DNA of 64,000 nt, taken from assembly GCA_963169105.1 (NCBI GenBank), contig OY720643.1:26446373-26510372 (forward strand), in the 5' to 3' direction. The position numbers and the translations under genes are program-made. Position 1 is the first letter of the stretch; each line of letters begins with the position of its first letter. The notes beneath the pieces were generated by a model. It ran no database searches, was not told where the DNA came from, and saw only the letters and a program-made list of their open reading frames with translations. Of the stretch, positions 48,923 to 58,379 are shown piece after piece. The DNA is from Ceriagrion tenellum. Its lineage: Eukaryota > Arthropoda > Insecta > Odonata > Coenagrionidae.

Positions 48923-49142
48923 ACTTTATTTCGATAGTGAAACATGAAATATCGTATGCACGGAAGGGTACATGGAAATCACGCAGATTAAGAATAAAAG
49001 TTTTTCTTCCTCAACTCCGTGGTACTCCATCACAAATTTATCAACTTGATACTTTTACAGACCACAGAATATTTCTACCTTAAACACGACTCGGGTTTCA
49101 ATGGCTAAGCATCATATTCAGGTGATTATACAAGTATATCAT
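48923..49142 (-). repeat. Dispersed repeat R, copy 3
   Basis: Near-identical to copy 1 and 835 bp away in the same orientation, giving a long-terminal-repeat-like spacing with copy 2 between. No coding sequence or obvious primer-binding site lies in between, so an LTR element is not supported. The hammerhead-like motif is at 49081-49128. Confidence 0.9.
49081..49128 (-). ncRNA. Hammerhead-ribozyme-like motif in repeat R
   Basis: Minus strand: TAATCAC, then CTGAATA (CTGAAGA in copy 2), hairpin GATG/CATT with loop CTTAGC, GAAAC, loop CCGA, GTC, and GTGTTTA. Stem I pairs TAATCAC with GTGTTTA at six of seven positions. A-U and C-G close a 2-bp stem III, and GTC is a valid NUH cleavage triplet. 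As in the 16.7-kb case there is one extra nucleotide between the CUGANGA box and stem II, which canonical hammerheads lack. Activity is therefore doubtful, but the arrangement is more than the two boxes alone. Confidence 0.4.
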
Positions 49143-49960
49143 TCCCTTCTATACTACCAGTCCCCTTGCTCCCTGGATTGCTATCTAACGCATGTGATGG
49201 TGCTGAGAATACGGTCGTTAAAATGCTTCCTTAGGCTTCGGGATAAATTATCACCATATCCTTTCAGCTGTGAGAAACAAGGAAAGGCCCCATCCACGCC
49301 TGTGCGAAGGAATGATTAATTTCCTCCACGTGGCATTAGAATCGCTGGCTCACTCATTACCGATTGAGAGTACGGTCTAGCGAAATTCGAGTTATAATCT
49401 CAGCTGAGCAGAATTGATAACGGCATAATTGTCCTTCAATTCGCTTGGTTTGCAGCGTAGATCTTAACTACCTGACAACTTAGCATAGACATCTTAGTTA
49501 CACCCGTCTTCACTGACTTATGCATATTAATTATGCTGTGAAAATTTCTAGGAATCCAAGATCATAAATGTCCTATTTCACAAAACTACTATGGACGCGG
49601 AGAACAATGAACTGCAATCTCTTCACGTAAAAATGGCATTTCATTCTCCACCACATAATCACATCAACTGTCGAAATTTAGGTCGTACATATCACATTAG
49701 TCACTAAATTTTTATGAATATTATTGGTCTATGCAACAATACCCTTTGAATATTTGGAACATTTGAGCTTGCACTTTCCAATGAGAATGAAGTAGTCATA
49801 TTTGGTAGAATACCGAAGTACTCACATCAAATAAATGCAATATTATTTCTCATAATAGGTCTTTGACAACATAAAAGATAGAATAAATAGAGTGTTTCGA
49901 CAATTGCCAAGCTAACTAAACAATGAATATGATAAAAAAATTATTTAATACATCAGACTA
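49143..49960. other. AT-rich non-coding stretch
   Basis: Nothing recognised. Confidence 0.5.
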
Positions 49961-49964
49961 GACC

Positions 49965-50030
49965 TGTGCGCCGATGGAAAAACTATCGGCGGCGGACGCC
50001 GACTGGAAATGGGTCGGCGGCCGGCGCACA
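49965..50030. repeat. GC-rich hairpin in AT-rich DNA
   Basis: TGTGCGCCG (49965-49973) pairs with CGGCGCACA (50022-50030). The interior is made of CGGCGG/CCGAC-type repeats that can pair further. It is flanked by ordinary AT-rich DNA. It might be a terminal or subterminal part of an unidentified DNA transposon. Confidence 0.6.
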
Positions 50031-50526
50031 GTGGGACATTTTGGAAACAAAAGGGAAAAAAATGTTTTTTCGGAATGCGTGAAAAAGTTAAAAAAACATG
50101 AATATTTCCATTTACAAGATACTAAAGCATTGCATGTTGTAGATAGAAATAATAAATTCAGCTAAACTGAGATTTGACAACACCGCAAAGTTCAGCGATC
50201 CATGCGGGACGCGCGGGTCGAGTTATTCTAGTGGTGAAGAAGTAATTAAACGGTCGAGCTGTTGATAGCTTAAACGTAGGAATTGAGAAATTGAGCGTGG
50301 ATCACATTGTATAAGGTATGTACTAAAGTAATGTAAAAGTTTAATATTATATTATAACTGCATTGACGTTTTCCTAGTCGTAGAAAATATATCTACAATT
50401 CTGAGATATTTCCCATAGATGATTTATGTTACACGTCCAATTATAAAATTTCCGTGAAATTCTGGTAATGGCACTACTTATAAAGTATTTTCTTACCTTT
50501 AGTCTTTCAAATAAACTTACAATTAT

Positions 50527-51302
50527 TTGCGTATACGTGCGTATACGTGCAGCAAACTAGAAAACCTGAAACTTGAATTGGAACGACTGGAAATTGATAT
50601 CCTTGGCATATCAGAAATGAGATGGCCCCAATCAGGAGACTTCTGGTCGGGAGAATACAGAGTCATTCACACCGGAACTGATCAAGACAGACCAGGACTG
50701 GGAGGAACTGGAGTAATTTTAAGAAAAAACATTGGATCACGTGTCAAGGGATATGTGCAATATAGCTCCAGGATTAGTCAAATTGGAAACTAGACCAAAA
50801 GACACCGTAAGATTACAAGTGTATATGCCTACGTCCAAAGAAGCGGATGCTAGTAGTGGTAGTGCTAGTAGTGGTAGTTGACGAAATATACGAAGAAATA
50901 AGTAATGCGATCAAACATGCTAAGGGAGATGAAAACCTGATTGTCATGGGGGACTAGAATGCTAGTGTGGGTGAAGAACCAGAAGAAGGGATTGTCGGCA
51001 GCTATGGACTTGGAAGAAGAAATGAAAGAGGAACCCGACTAATCGAGTTCTGCTCGAGACATCAACTATTAGTTGCAAACACTCTTTTCCAGCATCACAA
51101 GAGAAGAAGATACACCTGGAAGGCCCCAGGAGACTTAAGAAGACAACAGGTCGATTAAATTTTAGTGAAATCACGTTTTAGGAACCAAGTGAAAGACTGC
51201 AGGAGCTACCCATCTGCAGACATAGATAGCGACCACAACCTGGTCCTGATGAAAAGCTCACTCAGATTTAAATATCTTAAGAGAAAGGAGGTAAAACAGA
51301 AA
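50527..51302 (+). pseudogene. APE-type endonuclease domain of the RTE-like LINE (broken)
   Basis: This is the exonuclease-endonuclease-phosphatase fold that nicks target DNA. Recognisable pieces are LEIDILGISEMRW with the metal-binding E (50581-50625), GGTGVILRKN (50701-50730), NLIVMGD-stop-NASVGE (50937-50972), RRYTWKAPGDLRRQQVD-stop-ILV (51105-51167) and SADIDSDHNLVL with the catalytic DH (about 51214-51249). Stops interrupt it at 50955-50957, 51156-51158 and 51303-51305. A frame change lies near 50780, and another near 50880 beside a 15-bp in-frame tandem duplication (GCTAGTAGTGGTAGT twice, about 50849-50878). The N-terminal strand with the first active-site Asn is missing. Confidence 0.85.
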
Positions 51303-51305
51303 TAG

Positions 51306-53090
51306 GAAATAGAAAAACTGAAAACTGAGGGACTCGCCAGACAGTACGCACAGGAAACGGACGCCCTTGCGAAAAACTTCCAACATGGCAGCGTAAAAGA
51401 AGAATGGGAGCAAATTAAATCCGGTATATACAAAGCAGCAGAAAAGATAGTAGGGAAAACTAAACCCAACAACAAAAAGAAATGGATCACAGCAGATGTT
51501 ATTCAGCTTATCGAAAACAGAAGACTATACAAAAACGCCATTGATGAACAAGGAAAAGCTGAATACAGAAGACTGAGGAACTTAGTCAACAGAGAAGCTA
51601 GGAAAGCAAAAGAAGGTTTTCTTCAGGAAATGTGCAGGGAAGTGGAAGAAAATACGCAGAAAGGAAAAACTGATATAGCCTACAGGACAGCAAACAAATG
51701 TTTTAACAGACGGAAAACAACAATACCGGGCACAATAGAAGATAAAGAGGGGAAAATGCTGTTTGGTGAAGTCGTGGGGAAGAGATGGAAAGAGTACATT
51801 GAGGAATTGTATGACGGACCACCTCTATCAGAGGGTGTAATAGGAAAGGAAGAGGAAGTTAACGAAGATGACAAAGGAGACGACATCCTGCTTGAAGAAT
51901 TCGACAAAGCCCTTAAAGACCTACAGGAGAACAAAGCAACGGGTATTGATGAGATTCCTTCAGAACTAATCAAGAATGCTGGTGAAAATATGAAAACAAT
52001 GCTGCTGAAAATGATTAGGGCCATGTATGACACAGGAGAGAAACCAACCGACTTTCAGAAGTGCATCATGGTTCCTATACCGAAGAAGGCGGTAGCTACA
52101 AAATGCGAACAGTACCGAACCTTAAGCCTAATATCGCATGCGTCGAAAATCCTCATCAAGATAATACTGAGGAGAATGGAAGGAAAGGTAGAGGATATGC
52201 TGAGTGAAGATCAGTTTGGATTCAGAAGAGGATCAGGAACAAGAGAGGCAATTCTGGCATTGAGGCTTCTTATTGAAAAACAAATGCAGAGAAATAAAAC
52301 TACTTATATTGCCTTTATTGACCTGGAAAAGGCATTTGACAATGTTATCTGGAAAGAGATGTTCAGAGTGCTGAAGAAAGCTGGCCTAAAATATAAAGAC
52401 ATGCGGGTAATACTAAGCTTATACATGAACGAAATGTTTGTGATAAGGAATTTTCATCAAAAGCAAGAAGCAAAAGTTAGAAAAGGCGTGAGACAAGGAT
52501 GTGCTCTCTCTCCTCTTATATTCAATGCTTACATCCAGGAAGCTATAGACCAAGTTCGTGAAACTGAGGTGGGGATTAAAATTAATGGACAGAAGATAGA
52601 TATGCTGCGTTATGCAGATGATATTGCTGTGATCACAGAGACCAAAGAAGATCTAGAAAGGATGCTCGACACAATGGGTAGGATTTTCTGCAAACAGTAT
52701 GGCATGAGAATAAACAAACGCAAAACCAAGGTGATGGTTTGCAGTAATGAAGAACAATATGAAACGCCAATAATGAGAATTGGAGGAGAGAAGCTAGAAG
52801 TAGTAGAGGAATTTGCCTACTTGGGAAGCAGAATAACAAGAGATGGTAGAAGCCAGAAAGAAATTGTAAGGAGAATACATCAGGCCAAAATTGCATTCTA
52901 TCTTAGAAAGAACCTACTCACCAGCAAGAACATCAGTTTGGAAATAACGAAACGGATGATGAAAGCATTTGTTTGGAGTGTGGCCCTATACGGGAGCGAA
53001 ACATGGGTGATAAGAAAACAAGAGAAGGCGGCTAGAAGCCCTGGAGATGTGGCTCTACAGAAGGATGTTGAAGCTCAGCTGGAGAGATAG
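51306..53090 (+). pseudogene. Reverse transcriptase of the RTE-like LINE, open for about 590 codons
   Basis: From 51306 the frame is open to 53090; the first internal Met usually used is at 51630 (486 residues). Numbering from that Met, the motifs are NKATGIDEIPSELIKN (101-116), QYRTLSLISHASKIL (161-175), DQFGFRRGSGTREA (194-207), FIDLEKAFDNV with catalytic D231 (229-239), RQGCALSPLIFNAYI (288-302), LRYADDIAVI with D330 and D331 (326-335), INKRKTKVMV (361-370) and FAYLGSRITRDG (395-406). All catalytic aspartates are present. A one-base insertion near 53030-53040 shifts the end of the frame, so the last roughly 20 residues are wrong and the C-terminal domain continues in another frame. It lies downstream of the endonuclease in what was one polyprotein. 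Confidence 0.9.
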
Positions 53091-53380
53091 AATCACGAAC
53101 GAAGAGGTACTGGAAAGAGTTCAAGAAACCAGATCCCTGTGGAGGCATATCCAAACAAGAAGAGACAAACTCGTAGGGCATATTCTAAGACATGACAACA
53201 TCGTTTTAACTATAGCAGAAGGAGCTATAGAGGGAAGGAATCGCTGGGGACGACCAAGGATGTCATTCATGCAGCAGATTGTGAATGATATGGGTTGCAC
53301 CACATACACGGAAATGAAGAGGAAAGCAGACAGAAGAGAGGAATGGCGTACTGCTGCAAACCAACCCCAGGGTTGTACAC
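53032..53380 (+). pseudogene. C-terminal domain of the RTE-like LINE, out of frame
   Basis: After the single-base shift the frame continues as RLEALEMWLYRRMLKLSWRD, ITNEEVLERVQETRSLW, DKLVGHILRHDN, EGAIEGRNRWGRPRMSF and EEWRTAANQPQGCT. This is the conserved tail of RTE-like polyproteins, also present at 36.4-36.7 and 40.8-41.0 kb. Its function is not established to my knowledge. The open frame runs on through the (AAG)n tail to 53409, but the final lysines are tail sequence. Confidence 0.85.
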
Positions 53381-53395
53381 TAAAGAAGAAGAAGA
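53362..53395 (+). other. LINE 3'-terminal hairpin and (AAG)n tail
   Basis: CAACC (53362-53366) and GGTTG (53371-53375) pair around CCAG, eight bases before the (AAG)n tail. The copy at 36.7 kb has CAATC/GATTG around TACG at the same place after CTGCTGCAAAC. One C-G pair has become T-A, a compensatory change. The likely role is 3' recognition by the reverse transcriptase (inference). Confidence 0.6.
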
Positions 53396-53690
53396 CGTGC
53401 GCCTGTTGAAAATATAAATGTTTTTCAGAGACACCGTCGAGCCTAGCCACGCTAAGTGTCGCGCGAGGCTTACGATTTCAGATAGAGGGCGACCTGAGCA
53501 ATAGGTCTGGGACGGAAGGGTCCATTGGATGAGGAATTTTCAACAAATTGTCTTTAAAAAGGTAATGTTTGTAATAAAAAGTGATATAATTTCAATTTTT
53601 CAATTTTGTTCGTGCTTTTTAAGCTAAGAATAGCGTCACCACAATGAAAGATTTTTCCCATGAATCTTTCATTCTATGAACCTGATAATA
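53396..53690. other. Short non-coding spacer
   Basis: Part of it (about 53460-53510) loosely resembles 54838-54885 (CGCGAGGCTT followed by GAGnGCGAnCTGAG), on the other side of the mariner. Otherwise nothing. Confidence 0.35.
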
Positions 53691-53692
53691 TA

Positions 53693-54689
53693 CTAGGGGG
53701 TTTCAAATGAAAAGGTACGAAACGACACTGTGGGTATAATTGAAGTCTTTATTCAAAAGTAATCACAGGCCTGAGCACAACTATCCCACTGTTTCATGAA
53801 CTGAAGGATACCCTGTTCCCAGAATTCCTGTGGCTGGGACAAGAGCCAGTCCTCCACCGTGTCCTTCATTTCGTCCTCCGAGTTAAAGCGCTTCCCTTTG
53901 AGACGTGTTTTTAGCGGACCAAAAGGATGGAAGTCGCAGGGAAACATGTCCAGGCTGCATGGTGGATGCTCAAGCTGCTTCCACTTGAACTTGACCAGTA
54001 AACTGCGAGTGACCCAGGAGACGTGTGGACGCGCGTTATCGTGGAGCAGAATCACTCCCTCCGTGAGCAGCCCAGGCCGTTTGCTCTTGATGGACTTGCG
54101 TAGGCTATGGAGTGTCTCACAGTACACGTCACTGTGAATGGTTTTTCCGTGCACGAGGAATTCGATGAGTATCGGACCTCGGACGTCGAAAAAGAAAAGC
54201 ATCACCTTGCCTGCTGAGGTCACAGATTTGAATTTTTTAGGGGGAGGTGACGACGCATGCATCCATTGCATGCTGTCCCGCTTTGTCTCTGGCTCGGAGT
54301 GATGGGACCAGCTCTCGTCACCGGTGACGATCCGCTCCAGGAAAGTGGGGTCTTCATGATGCCGGAACAGATGTAGCAATGCTGGCCCTATATGCAGTTT
54401 TTTTACGGTTAGCTGAGCAGCTTCAGAACCCACTGCTCGCACACCTTCCGGTAACCCAATCTGTCGTCCACAATTGTCCACACTGTGTCACCGCGTCAAT
54501 TGGACGGAACACAAGAGTGCCTGCATCTCTCCCGCGTCATGTGCGGGTGCCAGTCGCATGCGCAAAACCACGCCGTACACTACATTTGCGTCCCTAGATG
54601 TCTCACTACGTTTTCCCAAAGCAGCATATTCAAATTTAAACCGGTTTGGTTGTTACGACGTTTCGTGCCCTTTCATTTGAAAACCCAAG
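53693..54689 (-). mobile_element. mariner-family element, internally deleted
   Basis: Terminal inverted repeats of about 34 bp are recognisable at both ends: CTAGGGGGTTTCAAATGAAA from 53693, and the complement of CTTGGGTTTTCAAATGAAAG ending at 54689. They agree with few mismatches through ACGAAACG. The flanking TA dinucleotides at 53691-53692 and 54690-54691 are the target duplication expected for mariner. The length of 997 bp is about 300 bp below the usual 1.3 kb. The missing part is the N-terminal DNA-binding region of the transposase, so this copy cannot mobilise itself but keeps both ends. Confidence 0.92.
53753..54481 (-). pseudogene. mariner transposase, DD34D catalytic domain (N-terminus lost)
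   Basis: A 242-codon frame holds the cut-and-paste catalytic core. The first Asp is in RIVTGDESWSHH (D55), the second in VILLHDNARPH (D148), and the third in SLDMFPCDFHPFGPLK (D183). The 34 residues between D148 and D183 give the mariner DD34D signature. The C-terminal end (EFWEQGILQFMKQWD, ACDYF, stop at 53753-53755) is intact. The apparent GTG start is not real: residues before about 30 are a frame-shifted reading of the linker. In the adjacent frame 54483-54412 reads TIVDDRLGYRKVCEQWVLK, normally the end of the helix-turn-helix region, and ends at TAA. Almost all of the DNA-binding domain is deleted. The usual PYSPD before the third Asp is changed to PCSLD. Confidence 0.9.
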
Positions 54690-54691
54690 TA

Positions 54692-54835
54692 CACTGTGCC
54701 GATTTCTGCTAATTGCGTTGTTCATAAAGAGTCATAGATTTTTTATTCGTCCAACAAAGTCAAAACATTAATGCGTTTGCGTGCGTCTGACAAAAATATT
54801 CCATTTTAATGTTCAGAGCTCTTCAGCGCCTTTCG
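54692..54835. other. Short non-coding spacer
   Basis: Nothing recognised. Confidence 0.4.
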
Positions 54836-54922
54836 GCACGCGAGGCTTTCTGTTCTAATTGAGAGCGAACTGAGTTGAGTTGGTGTCAACTTAAGCGTGA
54901 AATTGGAGCCAGAATTTCGAGT

Positions 54923-55421
54923 ATGGAGGATGTTGAAAAAGGTATCTATAATGAAAAAGTTCTATGATAAACTTCCCACCATTAAGTTTAGCCTTAACAT
55001 TTTAATTACTTAGGATTTACTTGCGGACCAAAGACAACTTTCCATTCATTTCAGTGGATAAAATAGTTTTATTGTTAACGTTTAGTAATGAAAACCCAAT
55101 TACTTAACTTTCCAAATTTTATTCCCGAAAAAATTGGTATTTTTTCGGCAAAAATCCGTCTAGTCTTTTACGCAAAAGTTCATCTTTACATAAGGTTTAA
55201 TATTTTCAGCAACGGGTCCCGCTATCACCCATCAGGAGATGTTTAGTGTGCTGCGTGACTGCGGAATAATGAATCCCGTGAAAGTAGACTCACGGGCAAA
55301 GTTGTTCAAGTATATTGAGAAAAAATTAAATCTCGAAAATTGCTCATCAGACATAAAAATGGCAGCCGAAGAATCGATACTACGATTTACGAAGCCATAC
55401 GAAGCCATTACGAAGCCATGA
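54923..55421 (+). CDS. Possible two-exon gene for a 76-residue protein of unknown function
   Basis: Exon 1 would be 54923-54941 (ATG GAG GAT GTT GAA AAA G), followed by GTATCT. The intron is 268 bp and ends TATTTTCAG at 55209. Exon 2 runs 55210-55421 to TGA. Phase is maintained across the junction (codon GCA), and the whole exon 2 is open, which supports a real splice. The product is MEDVEKATGPAITHQE..., then LFKYIEKKLNLENCSSD, a charged and probably helical small protein. The last codons come from ACGAAGCCAT repeats, so the true C-terminus may differ. I recognise no family. It lies 230 bp from the mariner and could itself be part of a repeat. Splicing is inferred, not shown. Confidence 0.3.
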
Positions 55422-55788
55422 GGCATAGAAATGCAAACCGTTTCATGAAAAACAATTAACCCTGGTTGCAAAAGGCATTAATTTTGCCTGAGTTTCATCC
55501 ACAGAGACGAACTGATAGGGGTTGTCCTCCAAAAGTGTTTGGCGAGAGCTGTAAAAAAAGCCAACGAAAGAAAGTTTCTTCACTATGCAACGCAAGCCAC
55601 TGAAATTTGACGTCACGAGTGAATTGACTGCGATTGGTGGGCGGAAACGAGAGAAAAATGACAACAACCTTAGCCAGTTTGATTAACTTCAAGTAACAGC
55701 ATTTATATAACCACAAATATTACAATAGAAAGCAAGCCCGTAGGCTAAATACCGTTAACTTGGTCTATACAACACGAACACAAGACAC
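55422..55788. other. Non-coding stretch
   Basis: Nothing recognised; two overlapping minus-strand frames without a domain. Confidence 0.4.
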
Positions 55789-56430
55789 AACTGGAACCAA
55801 GGAGATACGTCCTTCCCCGGTGATAGGTTCAAAGAGAGCGAGCGCCGCGCTGTGTTGATGCGGCTGGCAATTGAGGGGAGTCAGCTGACCGATGCAGGAG
55901 TTGAGGGTAGTAGGAGAACTGTTCGTCCAGCCATTGGTTGAGACGGCGGCGTAGAGGAGCACTATTGCCACAAAGTTCCAAAAAGAGGACGCCAGATACG
56001 AATTCACTATAAAAATAGAGGACCTTGTTCTTGTCGCGCAATATAGCCGACAACGCGCAAAATCGCCGACAGTACGCACTTAGAAATCTCCCTACTGCAC
56101 TTAGAACATCTCGCGTTATGTCCGGCTCGCGACGATGTCCTCGAGCGAAAATGTCCGCGGCGAAAATGTCGGCACAGTATGAAGGTAGCGTCGATAGCGC
56201 TGAGCTCATTTGTGCTTGGGTGGTGAACTTATTTCTCGGTTACGTCTTCATTATTTGTCCTATGCGCGTTCGAGGGGTTTTCTCATCAGAGAAAACGAAG
56301 AGAAAATTTTCACATTTCCTATTCATTGTCCTGATTCCGCTCCCTTCCTTCTCCATATCCAAACGAGCCCTGCCCGAAATCCCTCCAATTTCTCGATCCA
56401 AAAAATATCTGGTGGGAGCGTCTGATTAAT
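55789..56430. other. GC-rich, CpG-bearing patch
   Basis: The block is open on both strands (104-134 codons) with mutually exclusive frames. The plus strand has short repeats, GCGAAAATGTC twice (56145-56172) and GCCGACA-like motifs (56047-56080). It could be a promoter or 5' exon region, for instance of a gene reading either way, or the LTR of an unrecognised element. No domain. Confidence 0.35.
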
Positions 56431-58215
56431 TTATTTGCATACTTGATAAAAGTTTGGTCGATTTAATTCTTTGGAGCTTCGCAGGAAAGGGCATTAGGCA
56501 AATGTTTTCTGCTCTGCTGATTTCTTTTTAAAGCCCTCAAGGGGAGAAAGAATGCTCCACTTCCATACCTAATGAGTTTGACAGTTAGCTCCTGTTATGG
56601 CGCTCAAATTAAGAGTAATTAATAAAGGATCTTCCGAGAATGTTTGTGTCAGGGGGTGGGAATCCCCAAATTGTTAAAATCATTTATTATGGTTTAAGTT
56701 GACGGAGGGTTCAGCCGTTGGTCTTTTTCATTCATTCAGCAAGGAATAATAATGTGGCGAAGTCGGCGTGGAAAGCATATTCACCACTCTCCCAGAACCT
56801 TAGTCATCTTTGCGAGTAAAATTCAAAGTGTTGATCCTTCACTGCGAGCACAAAGTAATTAAAAACACCATAGCGATGCAATTCTATGCAGTTGGATTAC
56901 TTACAACCGTGTAGCGTACCATTGACATACAGAACCGGCAATTTTTGCTTCTAGATAGACATTTGGAAATTTGCATTTCTGATAGTATAAATGAATTTTT
57001 CAGACGTGATAGTCATGTTAAAGGAGTACAGATGGCCGTTTCAGTTCAGCAATAAACGGCTACGATGCGGATATGGACAGTGGCTCGATCGGTAAAAACG
57101 CACTTTACGTATCCTGCTCATTAGATCAATCGGTGCGTGCAGGCAAACATTGTAACCGATGTTCCAGGATACAGAAGGTATTTGTTTTGTTCAGCAGGAT
57201 CTAAGGGGAGCGTGCAGCTAGCTATAGGAATACCTTCTCTATAAAAGGCCCTGGAAGATAAAATTTTGTGACTATGTCCTGAAAAGCATATCTTGACCTA
57301 GGAATTCTAGCGCCCTGGGTTTAATTATAACATTTTACAAATATATAGAATCAGGCTACCCACCATTCTACCGAACGGGCGATAATATCATACAATAACT
57401 CTTGAGCACAAATTATATTTCAACGGTCTCCATTTCACTCTTCACAAAATATCCATGTCCAAGAACTGATACTTTCTCCCTAAAATTCCTTTTACTGGCA
57501 CATCATGCAGGATAAGTGGCCTAATAACATATATTAACAAAAGTTATTGCAAAAAATTAGCTCACCTCGTTTTTAAGTAAGAAAGCCAAAAACAAATGAA
57601 AAATAACGCTCGGTTTACAATTTCACGTTATAAGTTCAATACACCACTTAGTTAGGAGTCAACAGAATTAAATTTGAGTGCCAGAAAGATCCAATTCATT
57701 TTGCTTCCAGACTGAATGTTAGGTAAAAGAAAACATTGACACCCAGTGGTAGCACACGGAATCGTTTCCTACTCTTTATTTGGGACTTTCCGATTTTAAG
57801 GAACACTGGATTTTCCATCATTGGCTAAAGGCTCAGCATCCTTAGCAATACTAGCTTCTGGAAGTATTGATGAAAGAATCAGTCGATCCATGTATTCGTT
57901 TTTAAAAATAATTTTATAAATAGAATTGAGGCCAATGATTGCACATTAAATGTATAATGCGAGCCATTTTTGGAGTAGTCACCGGGGTTTTTAAATTTGC
58001 TACTTGGTCACTTGATTTTCGTCTTTCTTGAAGAAAATGACCAAACAAAGGTTACTTATTTGAATTACTACTCTACTGTACCACTTCTCAAAGGGTCGTC
58101 TTATAATATGATGACTATGGCTTCAATATGTTACCTTCTGGATATACAGCGTAATTCACTCTCCGTTGCATCATCAGGCTGAGTATTATATGTGCCAATA
58201 TGCCAACGTGAGGTA
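56431..58215. other. Non-coding stretch
   Basis: Nothing I can support. TGGCTCGATCGGTAAAA at about 57081 resembles a tRNA A box but has no B box at a usable distance. Confidence 0.45.
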
Positions 58216-58218
58216 AAG

Positions 58219-58379
58219 ATGAATATAAGAGAACATAATCATGAGTTCCTACCTTGGAAGTCACCACAAGGGTACGCATCAGACGATGAATTGTCAACAA
58301 GCACGCTAAGTGATTCTAGCTCAAACGAAGAACAGCCAAAACCATGGAATACATATTTTGACGGGATGAATAAAAACTG
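58219..58379 (+). CDS. Possible first coding exon, unknown product
   Basis: An open segment begins ATG at 58219 in the context AAAGATGA. It encodes an acidic, serine-rich peptide (MNIREHNHEFLPW..., ASDDELSTSTLSDSSSNEE). It ends at a good splice donor, CTG|GTAAGAG, at 58379/58380. Without splicing it stops three codons later. The composition is typical of disordered regions of regulatory proteins, but there is no domain and I find no partner exon in the next 300 bp. A chance frame is a fair alternative. Confidence 0.2.

Larger units (their letters stand above)
50533..53395 (+). mobile_element. RTE-like non-LTR retrotransposon, degraded
   Basis: The order is APE-type endonuclease (50548-51270), reverse transcriptase (51630-53040), C-terminal domain (53040-53375), terminal hairpin, and a (AAG)n tail (53383-53395). 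The 5' end begins within the endonuclease at CSKLENLKLELERLEIDILG, so the first part of ORF is missing; a duplicated GCGTATACGT unit (50529-50549) sits at this junction. The short 3' end with trinucleotide tail and the C-terminal pattern (FVWSVALYGSETW, GRPRMSF) point to the RTE/BovB group; this clade call is by pattern only. Inactivated by at least three endonuclease stops and several frameshifts, but the RT is open, so insertion was not ancient. Confidence 0.9.

Noticed and set aside
48088..49142. LTR retrotransposon with copies 1 and 3 of repeat R as LTRs
   Set aside because: The interior has no coding remnant or primer-binding or polypurine signal, and a third partial copy lies inside.
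51680..53450. Minus-strand frames antisense to the LINE
   Set aside because: They mirror the real RT and C-terminal coding sequence on the plus strand.
53859..54712. Plus-strand frames across the mariner
   Set aside because: They are antisense to the transposase, whose DD34D motifs are clear on the minus strand.
57078..57330. Second tRNA-like SINE (A-box-like TGGCTCGATCGGTAAAA)
   Set aside because: No B box within a plausible distance; the degenerate GGGTTTAATTAT at about 57317 is too far and too weak.
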